From Varibaculum vaginae (GTDB taxonomy: Bacteria > Actinomycetota > Actinomycetes > Actinomycetales > Actinomycetaceae), in the NCBI RefSeq assembly GCF_900604285.1, contig NZ_UWNY01000001.1, forward strand, positions 248,001 through 312,000: 64,000 nucleotides of DNA, given 5' to 3'. The notes under the pieces are model-generated. The model was not told where the DNA came from and did no database searches. It was given only the letters and a program-made list of their open reading frames with translations. Position 1 is the first letter of the stretch; every line of letters begins with the position of its first letter. The position numbers were made by a program, and so were the translations under genes. Below, piece by piece: positions 1 through 7,739 of the stretch.

Positions 1-675
1 AGTCCCGACATTTATTCAAAATGGTTAACCCACGGTTACAGCATTGCGGTTATTCACTCCCGAGGGGGTGCTGAATACGGGAAGAGCTGGCATCAAGCCG
101 GGGTTAAAGCAGGAAGACGCCAAGTCAGGGCGGATATAGCCTCATCTATTCGCGAATTGCATCGTCAAAATATTTGCACCCCCGAGACTACTTTTATACA
201 CGGCATGTCTCACGGAGCATTGCTAGCAGCGATTACCGCCATTCACCACCCAGAACTCGTATCTCAAGTGGTATGCCGCGTCCCAATCAGCAGCACAAAG
301 CACCTATCAAAAACGACCTTAGGTCGTCAATGGCTAGCCGAGTATGGGAATCCTCAAACCACAGATTGGGATAACTTTATGAAACAAGAAGATCCCTTGG
401 CCTGTAATGTCAACCCCGAGAGTCTAAGCGGAACATCTTGGCTCATTATTGGCTACTGCCGCGACGAAGTAACCACCATTTCTCATGCAGATTCCCTAGT
501 TGAACGGGTAAAAAATTTACGAGGAACAGCAACTTACTGGCGTTATTCCAGCAAAGGCGGACATGAAGGGGCGGTGGATCCCAACGAACGAATAACCCAT
601 GAACGCAGGCTGTGGAGCTATCTAAGCCAAAAAGCAGCTGATTTAAAAATGAAAGCATCGTATTCACCATGTTAA
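1..675 (+). CDS. S9-family (prolyl oligopeptidase-type) serine peptidase, C-terminal part, truncated by window edge
   Basis: The reading frame is open from base 1, so the gene starts outside the window; 224 residues are visible. They are the catalytic alpha/beta-hydrolase part of an S9 peptidase. RGGAEYGKSWHQAG is the conserved block before the nucleophile, GMSHGA (around bases 205-222) carries the catalytic Ser, CRDEV supplies the likely Asp and GGHEGA the likely His. Family members hydrolyse short peptides, usually after proline, or peptide-like esters. Its stop codon overlaps the start of the following permease gene by 7 bases, so it is probably co-transcribed and translationally coupled with the iron-type importer. 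A role in trimming an imported peptidic ligand is inference. Family assignment is firm, substrate unknown. Confidence 0.85.
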   Translation, partial: SPDIYSKWLTHGYSIAVIHSRGGAEYGKSWHQAGVKAGRRQVRADIASSIRELHRQNICTPETTFIHGMSHGALLAAITAIHHPELVSQVVCRVPISSTKHLSKTTLGRQWLAEYGNPQTTDWDNFMKQEDPLACNVNPESLSGTSWLIIGYCRDEVTTISHADSLVERVKNLRGTATYWRYSSKGGHEGAVDPNERITHERRLWSYLSQKAADLKMKASYSPC

Positions 676-1691
676 CGACTCGAAAGCAACGCCTGATACT
701 CGGAATGGTTTTAACGCTAGCGCTAGCTTGCTCACTAATAGTGGCTGTCATTGTCGGAGCCACTGATATTTCGTTATCGGCAGCACTTGAGGGCATAAAT
801 GCCACACTTAGAAGAACTGCTGAAACTGACGTGGACACACAGATTATTGGACAGGTGAGATTTCCCCGCGCTGTTTTGGGAGCAATCGTTGGTGCCGGCC
901 TAGGCATATGCGGTCTGATAACTCAGTCTTTACTGCGCAACCCCTTGGGAGATCCCTACATTCTAGGTATTTCCTCTGGGGCTTCCACTGGCGCAGCAGC
1001 AGTAATTGTTTTGGGAACAACCAGTAATATCTTATCTGCCCTGGGGGTCACTTTCGGGGCTTTCCTAGGGGCTGTAATCTCCATCCTGCTTGTTACTCTT
1101 TTGGCTTCCGCCGGCGGAAAAATCACTCCGACACGCATCATTTTTGCAGGTATGGCGGTAACTTACTTTTTCTCCGCAGTCACCAGCCTGATAACTCTCA
1201 TGGCTAAAAATGCTGCTGGAACCAAATCCGTAATGTTCTGGATGCTGGGATCAATATCTAATGCCACCTGGCATGACACCTTCATTGCCGGCAGCGTGGT
1301 AACTATTGCATTAATCTGCTTCAGCATCTGGGGAAGAAGGGTGGATATCCTGAACTTGGGAGACGATGCGGCAATCTCACTGGGCACCAGCCCCCGCCTC
1401 TATCGAAATCTCTTATTTCTCATAGTGGCACTAACTATAGCGGTGCTTGTCTCCCTTACTGGCGCCATCGGATTCGTGGGTCTAGTCGTTCCTCATGCTG
1501 CGAAACAACTAGTAGGTTCCACCACCCGAGCTGCGTTACCTATCTCTGCCCTGGGAGGCGCACTCCTCGTCGTCATTGCCGACACCTGCACCCGCGTGGC
1601 TATCAGACCAGCGGAACTACCTATCGGAATACTAACAGCACTGGTAGGAACCCCTATGCTAATGGCTCTCATCAAGAAATATTCCAAATAG
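669..1691 (+). CDS. FecCD-family ABC transporter permease (siderophore/heme/cobalamin type)
   Basis: A 340-residue polytopic membrane protein of the FecCD/BtuC family, the usual length for this family. The sequence shows a first membrane helix at about residues 8-30, then ARG-like and glycine-rich segments typical of the family: GQVRFPRAVLGAIVGAGLG, LLRNPLGDPYILGISSGAS and GAIGFVGLVVPHAAKQLVG, the latter being the cytoplasmic coupling region that contacts the ATPase. Only one permease gene is present, so the transporter is presumably a homodimeric channel. The start at 669 lies inside the end of the S9 peptidase gene and has no strong ribosome-binding site, which fits translational coupling. 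It forms an operon with the binding lipoprotein and ATPase that follow. The ligand cannot be read from the sequence. Confidence 0.93.
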   Translation: MLTTRKQRLILGMVLTLALACSLIVAVIVGATDISLSAALEGINATLRRTAETDVDTQIIGQVRFPRAVLGAIVGAGLGICGLITQSLLRNPLGDPYILGISSGASTGAAAVIVLGTTSNILSALGVTFGAFLGAVISILLVTLLASAGGKITPTRIIFAGMAVTYFFSAVTSLITLMAKNAAGTKSVMFWMLGSISNATWHDTFIAGSVVTIALICFSIWGRRVDILNLGDDAAISLGTSPRLYRNLLFLIVALTIAVLVSLTGAIGFVGLVVPHAAKQLVGSTTRAALPISALGGALLVVIADTCTRVAIRPAELPIGILTALVGTPMLMALIKKYSK

Positions 1692-1705
1692 AAAGGAAGA
1701 AAAGA

Positions 1706-2695
1706 ATGATAAAGAAACGAATTGTGGCTGGTGTACTGGGAGCAAGCCTGGTGGCCGCCGCCCTCACTGGCTGCTCCGGCACAAAGGAATCGTCCAGCAC
1801 TGCTGCTGACCAACCTATTACGGTTAAAAACTGTGGGGTAGAAACGAAATTTACTACTCACCCTAAGAAAGTCGTGTCGATGGGAGTCACCGGTCTGGCA
1901 TACCTCTTTGCTGCCGGAGCAGAAAAATCCATTGTTGGCCGCGCTAACGAATGGGGCGAAGAACCACCCTCCTGGATAGGTAAAAAAGCAGACGGCATCA
2001 AGGTATTATCAACAGAATCCATATCTATGGAAGCCCTCATGAAACTCAAGCCTGATCTTGCTTATGGTGGTGGATTCAGTTCCGAAACCACCGCTCCAAA
2101 AGCGGTAGCAGAAAAAGGAATCCCTGCCGTTGTGGATGCTACCGAGTGCAACTACTTCTATCCAGATCAAAAATCGGATGAATCATTCAACAACACTTTT
2201 GCGGAGATTACTCAGCTAGGTAAAATCATGGGCACCTCCGAAAAAGCGGATGCCACGGTAAAGGAGCTAAAAGAGAAAATCGCGCAAGTTAGCAAAGAGA
2301 AAATCGGTAAAGAACGCAAAGTTTCCTACGCCTACTACTACGGAGAAGATCCTGAACTGTTTAGTTACGGAAACAAAGGGGTCATGGGAGAAATAAATAA
2401 GACCCTTAACCTCGTTACTGCTATTGATCCGAACTATCACCCACATCAGGGTCCCATTGCGCCGGAAGCATTTGTTAAATCAGACCCCGATGTAATCATC
2501 TTGCTCACCGGGATGGGGGGCGCCACCAAAGAAAGTTCAATGCAGCGGCTTGAAAAGATTCCCGGCTTCAAAGACATGAAAGCGGTTAAAAACGGCAACA
2601 TTATCTACGCAGAATCCGCAGTAGCCTACGCCTCTCCCACCGCAATTTATGGAACGTTTGAACTGGCTGATCAACTCAAGAAACTAGGGAAGTAA
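1706..2695 (+). CDS. Iron-siderophore-type ABC transporter substrate-binding lipoprotein
   Basis: A 329-residue exported lipoprotein. A lysine/arginine-rich start, a hydrophobic stretch and the lipobox LTGC place lipidated Cys at residue 23. The mature part begins with the class III binding-protein (FecB/BtuF) pattern: VVSMGVTGLAYLFAAGAEKSIVGRANEWGEE, split by the family's typical first lobe, then SMEALMKLKPDLAYGG and a second lobe containing SDPDVIILLTGMGG. This fold binds ferric siderophores, heme or corrinoids and delivers them to the FecCD permease encoded just upstream. A purine-rich ribosome-binding site (GAAAGGAAG) precedes the ATG. The gene lies 14 bases after the permease stop and 4 bases before the ATPase gene, so the three form one operon. 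The exact ligand is unknown. Confidence 0.92.
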   Translation: MIKKRIVAGVLGASLVAAALTGCSGTKESSSTAADQPITVKNCGVETKFTTHPKKVVSMGVTGLAYLFAAGAEKSIVGRANEWGEEPPSWIGKKADGIKVLSTESISMEALMKLKPDLAYGGGFSSETTAPKAVAEKGIPAVVDATECNYFYPDQKSDESFNNTFAEITQLGKIMGTSEKADATVKELKEKIAQVSKEKIGKERKVSYAYYYGEDPELFSYGNKGVMGEINKTLNLVTAIDPNYHPHQGPIAPEAFVKSDPDVIILLTGMGGATKESSMQRLEKIPGFKDMKAVKNGNIIYAESAVAYASPTAIYGTFELADQLKKLGK

Positions 2696-2699
2696 ACGG

Positions 2700-3467
2700 A
2701 TGATTGATTCTCCCCTCACGATAGAAAAAGCTAGCGTCTATTTCGGTGACACCAAAGTTCTTGACGAGATCTCTTTCGAGGTACCGCAAGGAAAAATTTT
2801 AGGTATTGCCGGCCCTAATGGTTCTGGGAAAACTACCCTCATGAGAGCCATGTTCGCAGCTCAAAAGCTATCGGAGGGGAGGATCCTCCTCAACGGGCAA
2901 CCTTTAGACGAAATGCGCCCCGGACAGGTTGCTCGGCGCATTGCAGTCGTTTCCCAATTTGAGCATGACATGGAAAGAACCCGTGTGCTCGACATTGTTC
3001 TCTTGGGGAGATCTCCGCACCGTAAAGATCTCCAAGGATATAACGCAACCGATCGAAAAATCTGCAATGAGGCTCTAGGCGCTGTTGGAATGAGCTATGC
3101 ACAAGATCGATACGTAGATACGCTTTCCGGTGGGGAACGCCAACGAGTTCTAATTGCCCGTTCCCTCGCCCAACAATGTAAATGTATCCTGCTAGATGAA
3201 CCCACGAATCATCTGGACATAAAATACCAACACCAGATTCTTAGCATAATCAGAAAAGTTAGTGACACTGCTGTCATAATCTTACATGATCTTAATCTGG
3301 TAACCCGCTACTGCGACCAGGCAATTATTCTTAAAAATGGACGCGTGCATACCCAAGGTATCCCGAACAAAGTCCTCACCGCTGAACTCATCCACGATGT
3401 TTATGGGATGAGTGCCAAAGAAGTCCAAGACGGAAACGTGAAACAGTTTATTTTCAAACCACTGTAA
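2700..3467 (+). CDS. FecE-type ABC transporter ATP-binding protein
   Basis: A 255-residue ATPase subunit that powers the importer encoded by the two genes before it. Visible motifs are Walker A GPNGSGKTT (about residues 39-47), Q-loop VVSQFE, signature LSGGERQR, Walker B CILLDEPTNHLD and the H-loop IILHDLN. Length and motif spacing match the FepC/FecE/BtuD branch that pairs with FecCD permeases. The ATG is 4 bases past the stop of the binding-protein gene. An inverted repeat just downstream looks like the operon's terminator. Family assignment is firm; whether the cargo is ferric siderophore, heme or cobalamin is undecided. Confidence 0.95.
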   Translation: MIDSPLTIEKASVYFGDTKVLDEISFEVPQGKILGIAGPNGSGKTTLMRAMFAAQKLSEGRILLNGQPLDEMRPGQVARRIAVVSQFEHDMERTRVLDIVLLGRSPHRKDLQGYNATDRKICNEALGAVGMSYAQDRYVDTLSGGERQRVLIARSLAQQCKCILLDEPTNHLDIKYQHQILSIIRKVSDTAVIILHDLNLVTRYCDQAIILKNGRVHTQGIPNKVLTAELIHDVYGMSAKEVQDGNVKQFIFKPL

Positions 3468-3470
3468 GCC

Positions 3471-3504
3471 AAAACCTGATAGTAGAGCATGAGGGTCAGG
3501 TTTT
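3471..3504 (+). terminator. Probable terminator hairpin after the iron-type transporter operon
   Basis: Inverted repeat AAAACCTGA (3471-3479) and TCAGGTTTT (3496-3504), 9 base pairs with a 16-base loop, beginning 3 bases after the ATPase stop codon. The right arm ends in TTTT followed by CTTCTCC, a weak T-rich tail. Confidence 0.55.
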
Positions 3505-3683
3505 CTTCTCCACCTAAGATTTCGGAAGACGGCGCTACGTTTTCCAAATTCTTACACCCACCGTGCCATTCGGATAAAGCCTAGCCCACACACCTAACGC
3601 CCCGTGTAAATAACCACAGGATCCGCGTTCGCTACCTCCCCGCGCCAGCCCTCACGGGTTCGAGTCCCTAAGCTTAAAACACT

Positions 3684-3710
3684 GATGCCCCGGCACAAGG
3701 CCGGGGCATC
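3684..3710. terminator. Strong GC-rich hairpin in the gap before the tRNA genes
   Basis: Perfect 11-bp stem GATGCCCCGGC (3684-3694) with GCCGGGGCATC (3700-3710), loop ACAAG. No T-run follows on either strand, so it may be a non-canonical terminator or a processing stem. The 3468-3839 gap holds this hairpin, the preceding terminator, a repeat module and two further hairpins, and no credible gene. Confidence 0.5.
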
Positions 3711-3720
3711 TAGTTAGTGC

Positions 3721-3769
3721 CAGTAATCCCTGACGGGATTACGCACGATTTCGTCATCCTCACTAATAA
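3721..3769 (-). repeat. tRNA-linked repeat module, copy A
   Basis: Roughly 50 bases beginning with an inverted repeat GTAATCCC-TGAC-GGGATTAC (3723-3742) and continuing into a T/C-rich stretch ending CACTAATAAA. A related block lies downstream of tRNA-Lys at 25589-25640, in the same orientation relative to its tRNA. The two blocks share the inverted repeat and the order of the following segment. Function unknown. Recurrence next to two tRNA loci suggests a small dispersed element or a conserved tRNA trailer. Confidence 0.55.
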
Positions 3770-3800
3770 AAAAGCCCGGACGGTTTTCGTACCGTTCGGG
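3766..3800 (-). terminator. Rho-independent terminator for the tRNA-Ile/tRNA-Ala transcript
   Basis: Read on the minus strand, stem CCCGAACGGT pairs with ACCGTCCGGG (one G-U pair), loop ACGAAA, followed by CTTTTTTATT. This is a textbook intrinsic terminator placed about 40 bases after the 3' end of tRNA-Ala. Confidence 0.85.
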
Positions 3801-3812
3801 TTCACCGTGCTA

Positions 3813-3829
3813 GCAACACTTCGTGTTGC
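3813..3829 (-). other. Short hairpin immediately 3' of tRNA-Ala
   Basis: Perfect 7-bp stem GCAACAC-TTC-GTGTTGC between tRNA-Ala and the terminator. It may serve 3'-end processing of the tRNA precursor; that role is inference. Confidence 0.45.
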
Positions 3830-3839
3830 GCCAACGAAG

Positions 3840-3912
3840 TGGAGCTAGCGGGACTCGAACCCGCGACCCTCTGCTTGCAAAGCAGATGCGCTACCAGCTG
3901 CGCCATAGCCCC
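3840..3912 (-). tRNA. tRNA-Ala (anticodon TGC)
   Basis: On the minus strand the 73-nt sequence begins GGGGCTATGGCGCAGCTGG, giving a standard cloverleaf. The acceptor arm is GGGGCTA with TAGCTCC (one G-U). The anticodon loop CTTTGCAAG carries TGC. The T-arm contains GGGTTCGAGTCCC and the discriminator is A. CCA is not encoded. It lies downstream of tRNA-Ile in the common actinobacterial gyrA-DUF3566-tRNA-Ile-tRNA-Ala arrangement. Confidence 0.97.
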
Positions 3913-4079
3913 TTTAGAGCCAGAAAACCTACTACAGGTACTTCCAAACTCCGGAATCATTGCGTAAGTCATTTGCTGCATTCAAACACCAGGTAAAAAA
4001 GACGCCGATAAAAAGCAACTTTAAAATCTTTTTCAAATCTACCTACCTGGTTGATTGCTGAAACAAACTTCCCTCGCAG

Positions 4080-4153
4080 TGGGCCTAGCTGGGCTCGAAC
4101 CAGCGACCTCAGTCTTATCAGGACTGCGCTCTAACCAACTGAGCTATAGGCCC
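4080..4153 (-). tRNA. tRNA-Ile (anticodon GAT)
   Basis: The 74-nt minus-strand sequence starts GGGCCTATAGCTCAGTTGG and ends CTAGGCCCA. The anticodon stem-loop GTCCTGATAAGAC carries GAT, the T-arm is CTGGTTCGAGCCCAG, and the acceptor GGGCCTA pairs with TAGGCCC. CCA is not encoded. It sits about 120 bases downstream of the DUF3566 gene and 167 bases upstream of tRNA-Ala. Confidence 0.97.
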
Positions 4154-4276
4154 ATCGTGTCCATCACGAACACCATTGCAGATTACAACATTACTAACCC
4201 GGCTTTCAAACCCTTTTTAGGTGCGTTCCGTCACGCCATCGATCAGCGCCTGCAGCCAGCTCGAAATGCTGTAATA

Positions 4277-5047
4277 CTACTCGTCAGTAAGCGCCAACTT
4301 AATCCCGCCAACCAGCGAAGTTGCCAAGTTATAGATAAGTGCCCCTACCGTACAGAACGCGGTCATCAAAATCACGTTGGAAACCGCGATGATCGTGCTC
4401 ATTGCCATCATCCGCGGCAAACGCAGATAATCAATCATTGAAGCAATCGATCCCGTGGGATCAATATCATTAATAAAGTTCTCTACCGAACTAAATACAT
4501 TCATTGAGTTCAAAAGCAACCAAACCAGCAGACCTGCCAGCACCATCGCAATACCCAACGCAACCGACAGTAAGAACGAAACTTTCATCACCGTCCAGGG
4601 ATCAATCCGGGAAACCACCAACGAGATTTGACGGGGCTGATATTCGCCCATACTTGCAGAGGAGGGCGAAACTTTATCTGCCTGCCCGACTTTACCGCCA
4701 GCAGCTGAACCAGATTTGACCTTTGGAATCGTTATATTCTTGCTGTTTTTAGAACCCGGTTTCTCTGAGGATTTTTTCCCCATCAGTTTGGAAGATTTTC
4801 CATCCTTACTCACTGAACTTTCCCCCGATTTTTCGTGACCACCATGCCCGGAAATATTTGAATCCTGCCTGGTCTTCTCGTCCGTGTGCTCTTTAGCATC
4901 AGCCGGCGTTGCCACCTTATCGTGCAACGCGTTATGCATGCTACTTTCCTTCTCCGCAACTGACTCCTCCGCAGCGCTGTTTACAGGTACCGCGTCCTCT
5001 CCCTGTCCAACAGGAGCTTTACCTTGATCTTTACCATCAGTTGTCAT
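4277..5047 (-). CDS. DUF3566 membrane protein, conserved gene after gyrA
   Basis: A 256-residue protein with two parts. Residues 1 to about 140 are hydrophilic and low-complexity, rich in Ser, Lys, Glu and Gly, and probably disordered. The C-terminal part carries the DUF3566 domain with two membrane helices: LLSVALGIAMVLAGLLVWLL and, after a loop with SVENFINDID, IIAVSNVILMTAFCTVGALI. Members are found directly after gyrA in many actinobacteria (Rv0007 in M. tuberculosis). The function is not established; a link with cell envelope or division has been suggested. It starts 14 bases after the gyrA stop, so it is likely part of the gyrBA transcript. Confidence 0.9.
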   Translation of the reverse strand: MTTDGKDQGKAPVGQGEDAVPVNSAAEESVAEKESSMHNALHDKVATPADAKEHTDEKTRQDSNISGHGGHEKSGESSVSKDGKSSKLMGKKSSEKPGSKNSKNITIPKVKSGSAAGGKVGQADKVSPSSASMGEYQPRQISLVVSRIDPWTVMKVSFLLSVALGIAMVLAGLLVWLLLNSMNVFSSVENFINDIDPTGSIASMIDYLRLPRMMAMSTIIAVSNVILMTAFCTVGALIYNLATSLVGGIKLALTDE

Positions 5048-5061
5048 TGGTTAACCCCTCG

Positions 5062-7728
5062 TTAAAGCTCGGTTGTTTCAGTTTCTAATGCTGCCACTTC
5101 TTGATCGAGATCCTCGTTAGTGGCCTCATCGTTTTCGTTATCGTCTGCCTTCTCATTATTTAACGCTACGGCCAAAACTGCATCCCCTGGAGCCGGGCGA
5201 GTAAAAATTACTCCCTGCGTGTTACGCCCCGTGCGCGGAACCTCGTCAACCCGAGAACGCTGCACTTTCCCAGACTGCATAATCACCATAACTTCATCAT
5301 CGGTGTTAACGATTAAGGCTCCTACCAGTCCGCCACGCTCGGCAACCAGGTTAGCTACCTTAATCCCGAGACCACCGCGGCCTTGTACCCGATATTCCTC
5401 TACCGATGTCCGTTTCGCATATCCACCCTCAGTCACGACCAACAGGTCGCTATCGGGACGGATTACCGTCATCGCCAACAGATGATCCCCCTCACGGAAC
5501 TTCATTCCCCGCACCCCAGAGGTTGCACGACCGGTAGGACGCAAAGCCTCGTCAGTCGCTAAGAATCGCAACGACTGTCCCTGGTGGGAAACCAATAGCA
5601 ACTCATCATCGCCATTTACCAGTTCCGCAGATACCACTTCATCAGCGGTTCCATCCGGCATTTCTCGCAGGTTAATCGCAATTAGACCGCCGGTACGATT
5701 GGAATCGTATTCGGTAAAGCGAGTTTTTTTAACCAGACCCGAGCGGGTGGCCAACGCCAAATATTCGGCATCATCATAGGAACTGAACGCCAAAACTTGG
5801 GCGATTTTTTCTTCCGGCTGGAAGGCCAACAGGTTTGCTACGTGCTGCCCCTTAGAATCACGTCCTCCCTCGGGTAGTTCATAGGCTTTTGCCCGGTAAA
5901 CTCGACCCTTGTTGGTAAAGAACGCCAACCAGTGATGGGTGGTGGTGGTAAAGAAATGATCCACCACGTCATCCTCGCGTAGCTGCGCACCCTTGATCCC
6001 TTTGCCACCACGCTTTTGACTGCGGTACTGATCTAGGCGGGTACGTTTCACATACCCCGAACGAGTAATGGTAACCACCACGTCCTGTTCTTCAATCAGA
6101 TCCTCCATCGACATTTCCCCGGCAAAGGGCACAATCTTTGTACGCCGCTCATCGCCATATTTATCGACAATTTCGGCCAGCTCAGTGGAAATAATTCCCC
6201 GCTGCCGTTCAGGACGAGCCAAAATATCTTGTAAATCTTTTACTCGTGCCTCTAATTCGGTGTGTTCATCGAGAATCTTTTGCCGCTCGAGGGCGGCTAG
6301 GCGGCGCAGCTGCAAAGCAAGAATCGCATCCGCCTGGACTTCATCTACCCCCAGCAGCTCCATCAGTGCGCTACGCGCCTCATCTACCGTTGGCGACTTG
6401 CGGATAGTGGCAATTACCGCATCCAAAGCATCCAGCGCCATCAGATAGCCTTGCAAAATATGTAGGCGATCTTGCGCCCGCTTCAGGCGGAAATTAGTTC
6501 GGCGCACGATTACTTCTAGTTGATGATTAATCCAGTTCGAAATAAATCCATCAATAGATAGCGTTCGCGGAACCCCATCTACCAACGCCAACATATTGGC
6601 AGGGAAAGAATCCTGCAACTGGGTACGCTTATAAAGGTTATTCAAAACCACCTTGGGAACCGCGTCTCGTTTCAGCACGATTACCAGGCGCTGACCGGAG
6701 CGATCTGAGGATTCGTCACGTATATCCGCAATCCCCTCGATTTGCCCATCTTTAACCAGTCCGGCAATTTTTGCCGCTAGATTATCCGGATTGACCTGAT
6801 AAGGAAGTTCGGTAACCACCAGACATACCCGGGAATTAATTTCCTCCACGTTAACTATGGCGCGCTGCACAATCGAGCCGCGGCCGGTGCGATAAGCACT
6901 TTCTATCCCTTTACGTCCCAAAATAGTGGCGCCCGTGGGGAAATCCGGTCCTTTAATCCGCTCGATCAGAGCTTCCATTAACTCTTCGCGCGAAGCCTCG
7001 GGATGCGCTAAGGCCCACTGCACCCCGTCAGCAACTTCTCGCATATTATGGGGAGGAATCCGGGTAGCCATCCCCACTGCGATCCCCTCTGACCCATTCA
7101 GTAGCAGGTAGGGCAGGCGGGCAGGCAAAACTGTGGGTTCTTGAGTGCGCCCATCATAGTTGTCCATAAAATCGACAGTGTCTTCATCAATGTCGCGCAC
7201 CATTTCCATCGACAAAGGTGCCATTTTACATTCCGTATACCGCGGAGCTGCCGGCCCTAGGTTACCTGGGGAACCAAAGTTACCTTGACCTGCCACCATC
7301 GGGTAACGCATTGACCAGGGCTGCACTAAACGCGCCAGGGCGTCATAAACTGCGGCGTCACCGTGGGGATGGAAATGCCCCATCACGTCCCCTACTACGC
7401 GCATACATTTAGAGAATCCGGCATTAGGACGGTAACCACCGTCATACATGGCGTACAGAATCCGCCGGTGTACCGGCTTTAAACCGTCTCGTACCTCGGG
7501 GAGGGCACGCCCTACAATCACGCTCATCGCATAATCCAGGTAAGACCGCTGCATCTCGGTTTCTAAGTCAACCTGGTTGATATGCCCTTTTGCCTGGAAA
7601 AGACCGGAATTATTTTCGAGGGCGCCTGGTGAGGAAACATCCCCTCCCCCGAAAGCTGCCTCAGAATGCTGGGAATCTTCCGGGGATTCTGCTTGCTGAT
7701 TTTGATCCTGGTTGTCTATTTCGCTCAT
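5062..7728 (-). CDS. gyrA: DNA gyrase subunit A
   Basis: An 888-residue gyrase breakage-reunion subunit acting with GyrB to introduce negative supercoils. The N-terminus has a 40-residue acidic extension before the conserved start of the domain ([20 protein letters not shown]). Catalytic Tyr is Y164 in [10 protein letters not shown]. The C-terminal wrapping domain has the GyrA box QKRGGKG, and the protein ends in an acidic tail of about 35 residues. The quinolone-binding segment reads [15 protein letters not shown]: the residue matching E. coli Ser83 is Ala125, as in mycobacteria, while the acidic anchor (Asp129) is kept. The ATG follows gyrB by 11 bases with an AAGGGACGGG ribosome-binding site. 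Confidence 0.99.
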   Translation of the reverse strand: MSEIDNQDQNQQAESPEDSQHSEAAFGGGDVSSPGALENNSGLFQAKGHINQVDLETEMQRSYLDYAMSVIVGRALPEVRDGLKPVHRRILYAMYDGGYRPNAGFSKCMRVVGDVMGHFHPHGDAAVYDALARLVQPWSMRYPMVAGQGNFGSPGNLGPAAPRYTECKMAPLSMEMVRDIDEDTVDFMDNYDGRTQEPTVLPARLPYLLLNGSEGIAVGMATRIPPHNMREVADGVQWALAHPEASREELMEALIERIKGPDFPTGATILGRKGIESAYRTGRGSIVQRAIVNVEEINSRVCLVVTELPYQVNPDNLAAKIAGLVKDGQIEGIADIRDESSDRSGQRLVIVLKRDAVPKVVLNNLYKRTQLQDSFPANMLALVDGVPRTLSIDGFISNWINHQLEVIVRRTNFRLKRAQDRLHILQGYLMALDALDAVIATIRKSPTVDEARSALMELLGVDEVQADAILALQLRRLAALERQKILDEHTELEARVKDLQDILARPERQRGIISTELAEIVDKYGDERRTKIVPFAGEMSMEDLIEEQDVVVTITRSGYVKRTRLDQYRSQKRGGKGIKGAQLREDDVVDHFFTTTTHHWLAFFTNKGRVYRAKAYELPEGGRDSKGQHVANLLAFQPEEKIAQVLAFSSYDDAEYLALATRSGLVKKTRFTEYDSNRTGGLIAINLREMPDGTADEVVSAELVNGDDELLLVSHQGQSLRFLATDEALRPTGRATSGVRGMKFREGDHLLAMTVIRPDSDLLVVTEGGYAKRTSVEEYRVQGRGGLGIKVANLVAERGGLVGALIVNTDDEVMVIMQSGKVQRSRVDEVPRTGRNTQGVIFTRPAPGDAVLAVALNNEKADDNENDEATNEDLDQEVAALETETTEL

Positions 7729-7739
7729 TTTCCCGTCCC

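Noticed and set aside
3640-3680. tRNA T-arm-like word GGGTTCGAGTCCC on the plus strand
   Set aside because: Only three arm pairs form and no D-arm, anticodon arm or acceptor stem fits around it. At best a tRNA remnant.
4055-4441. 128-codon plus-strand ORF over tRNA-Ile
   Set aside because: Antisense to a tRNA and to the DUF3566 gene. Its start MLKQTSLAVGLAGLEPAT is a well-known artefact of translating a tRNA region.
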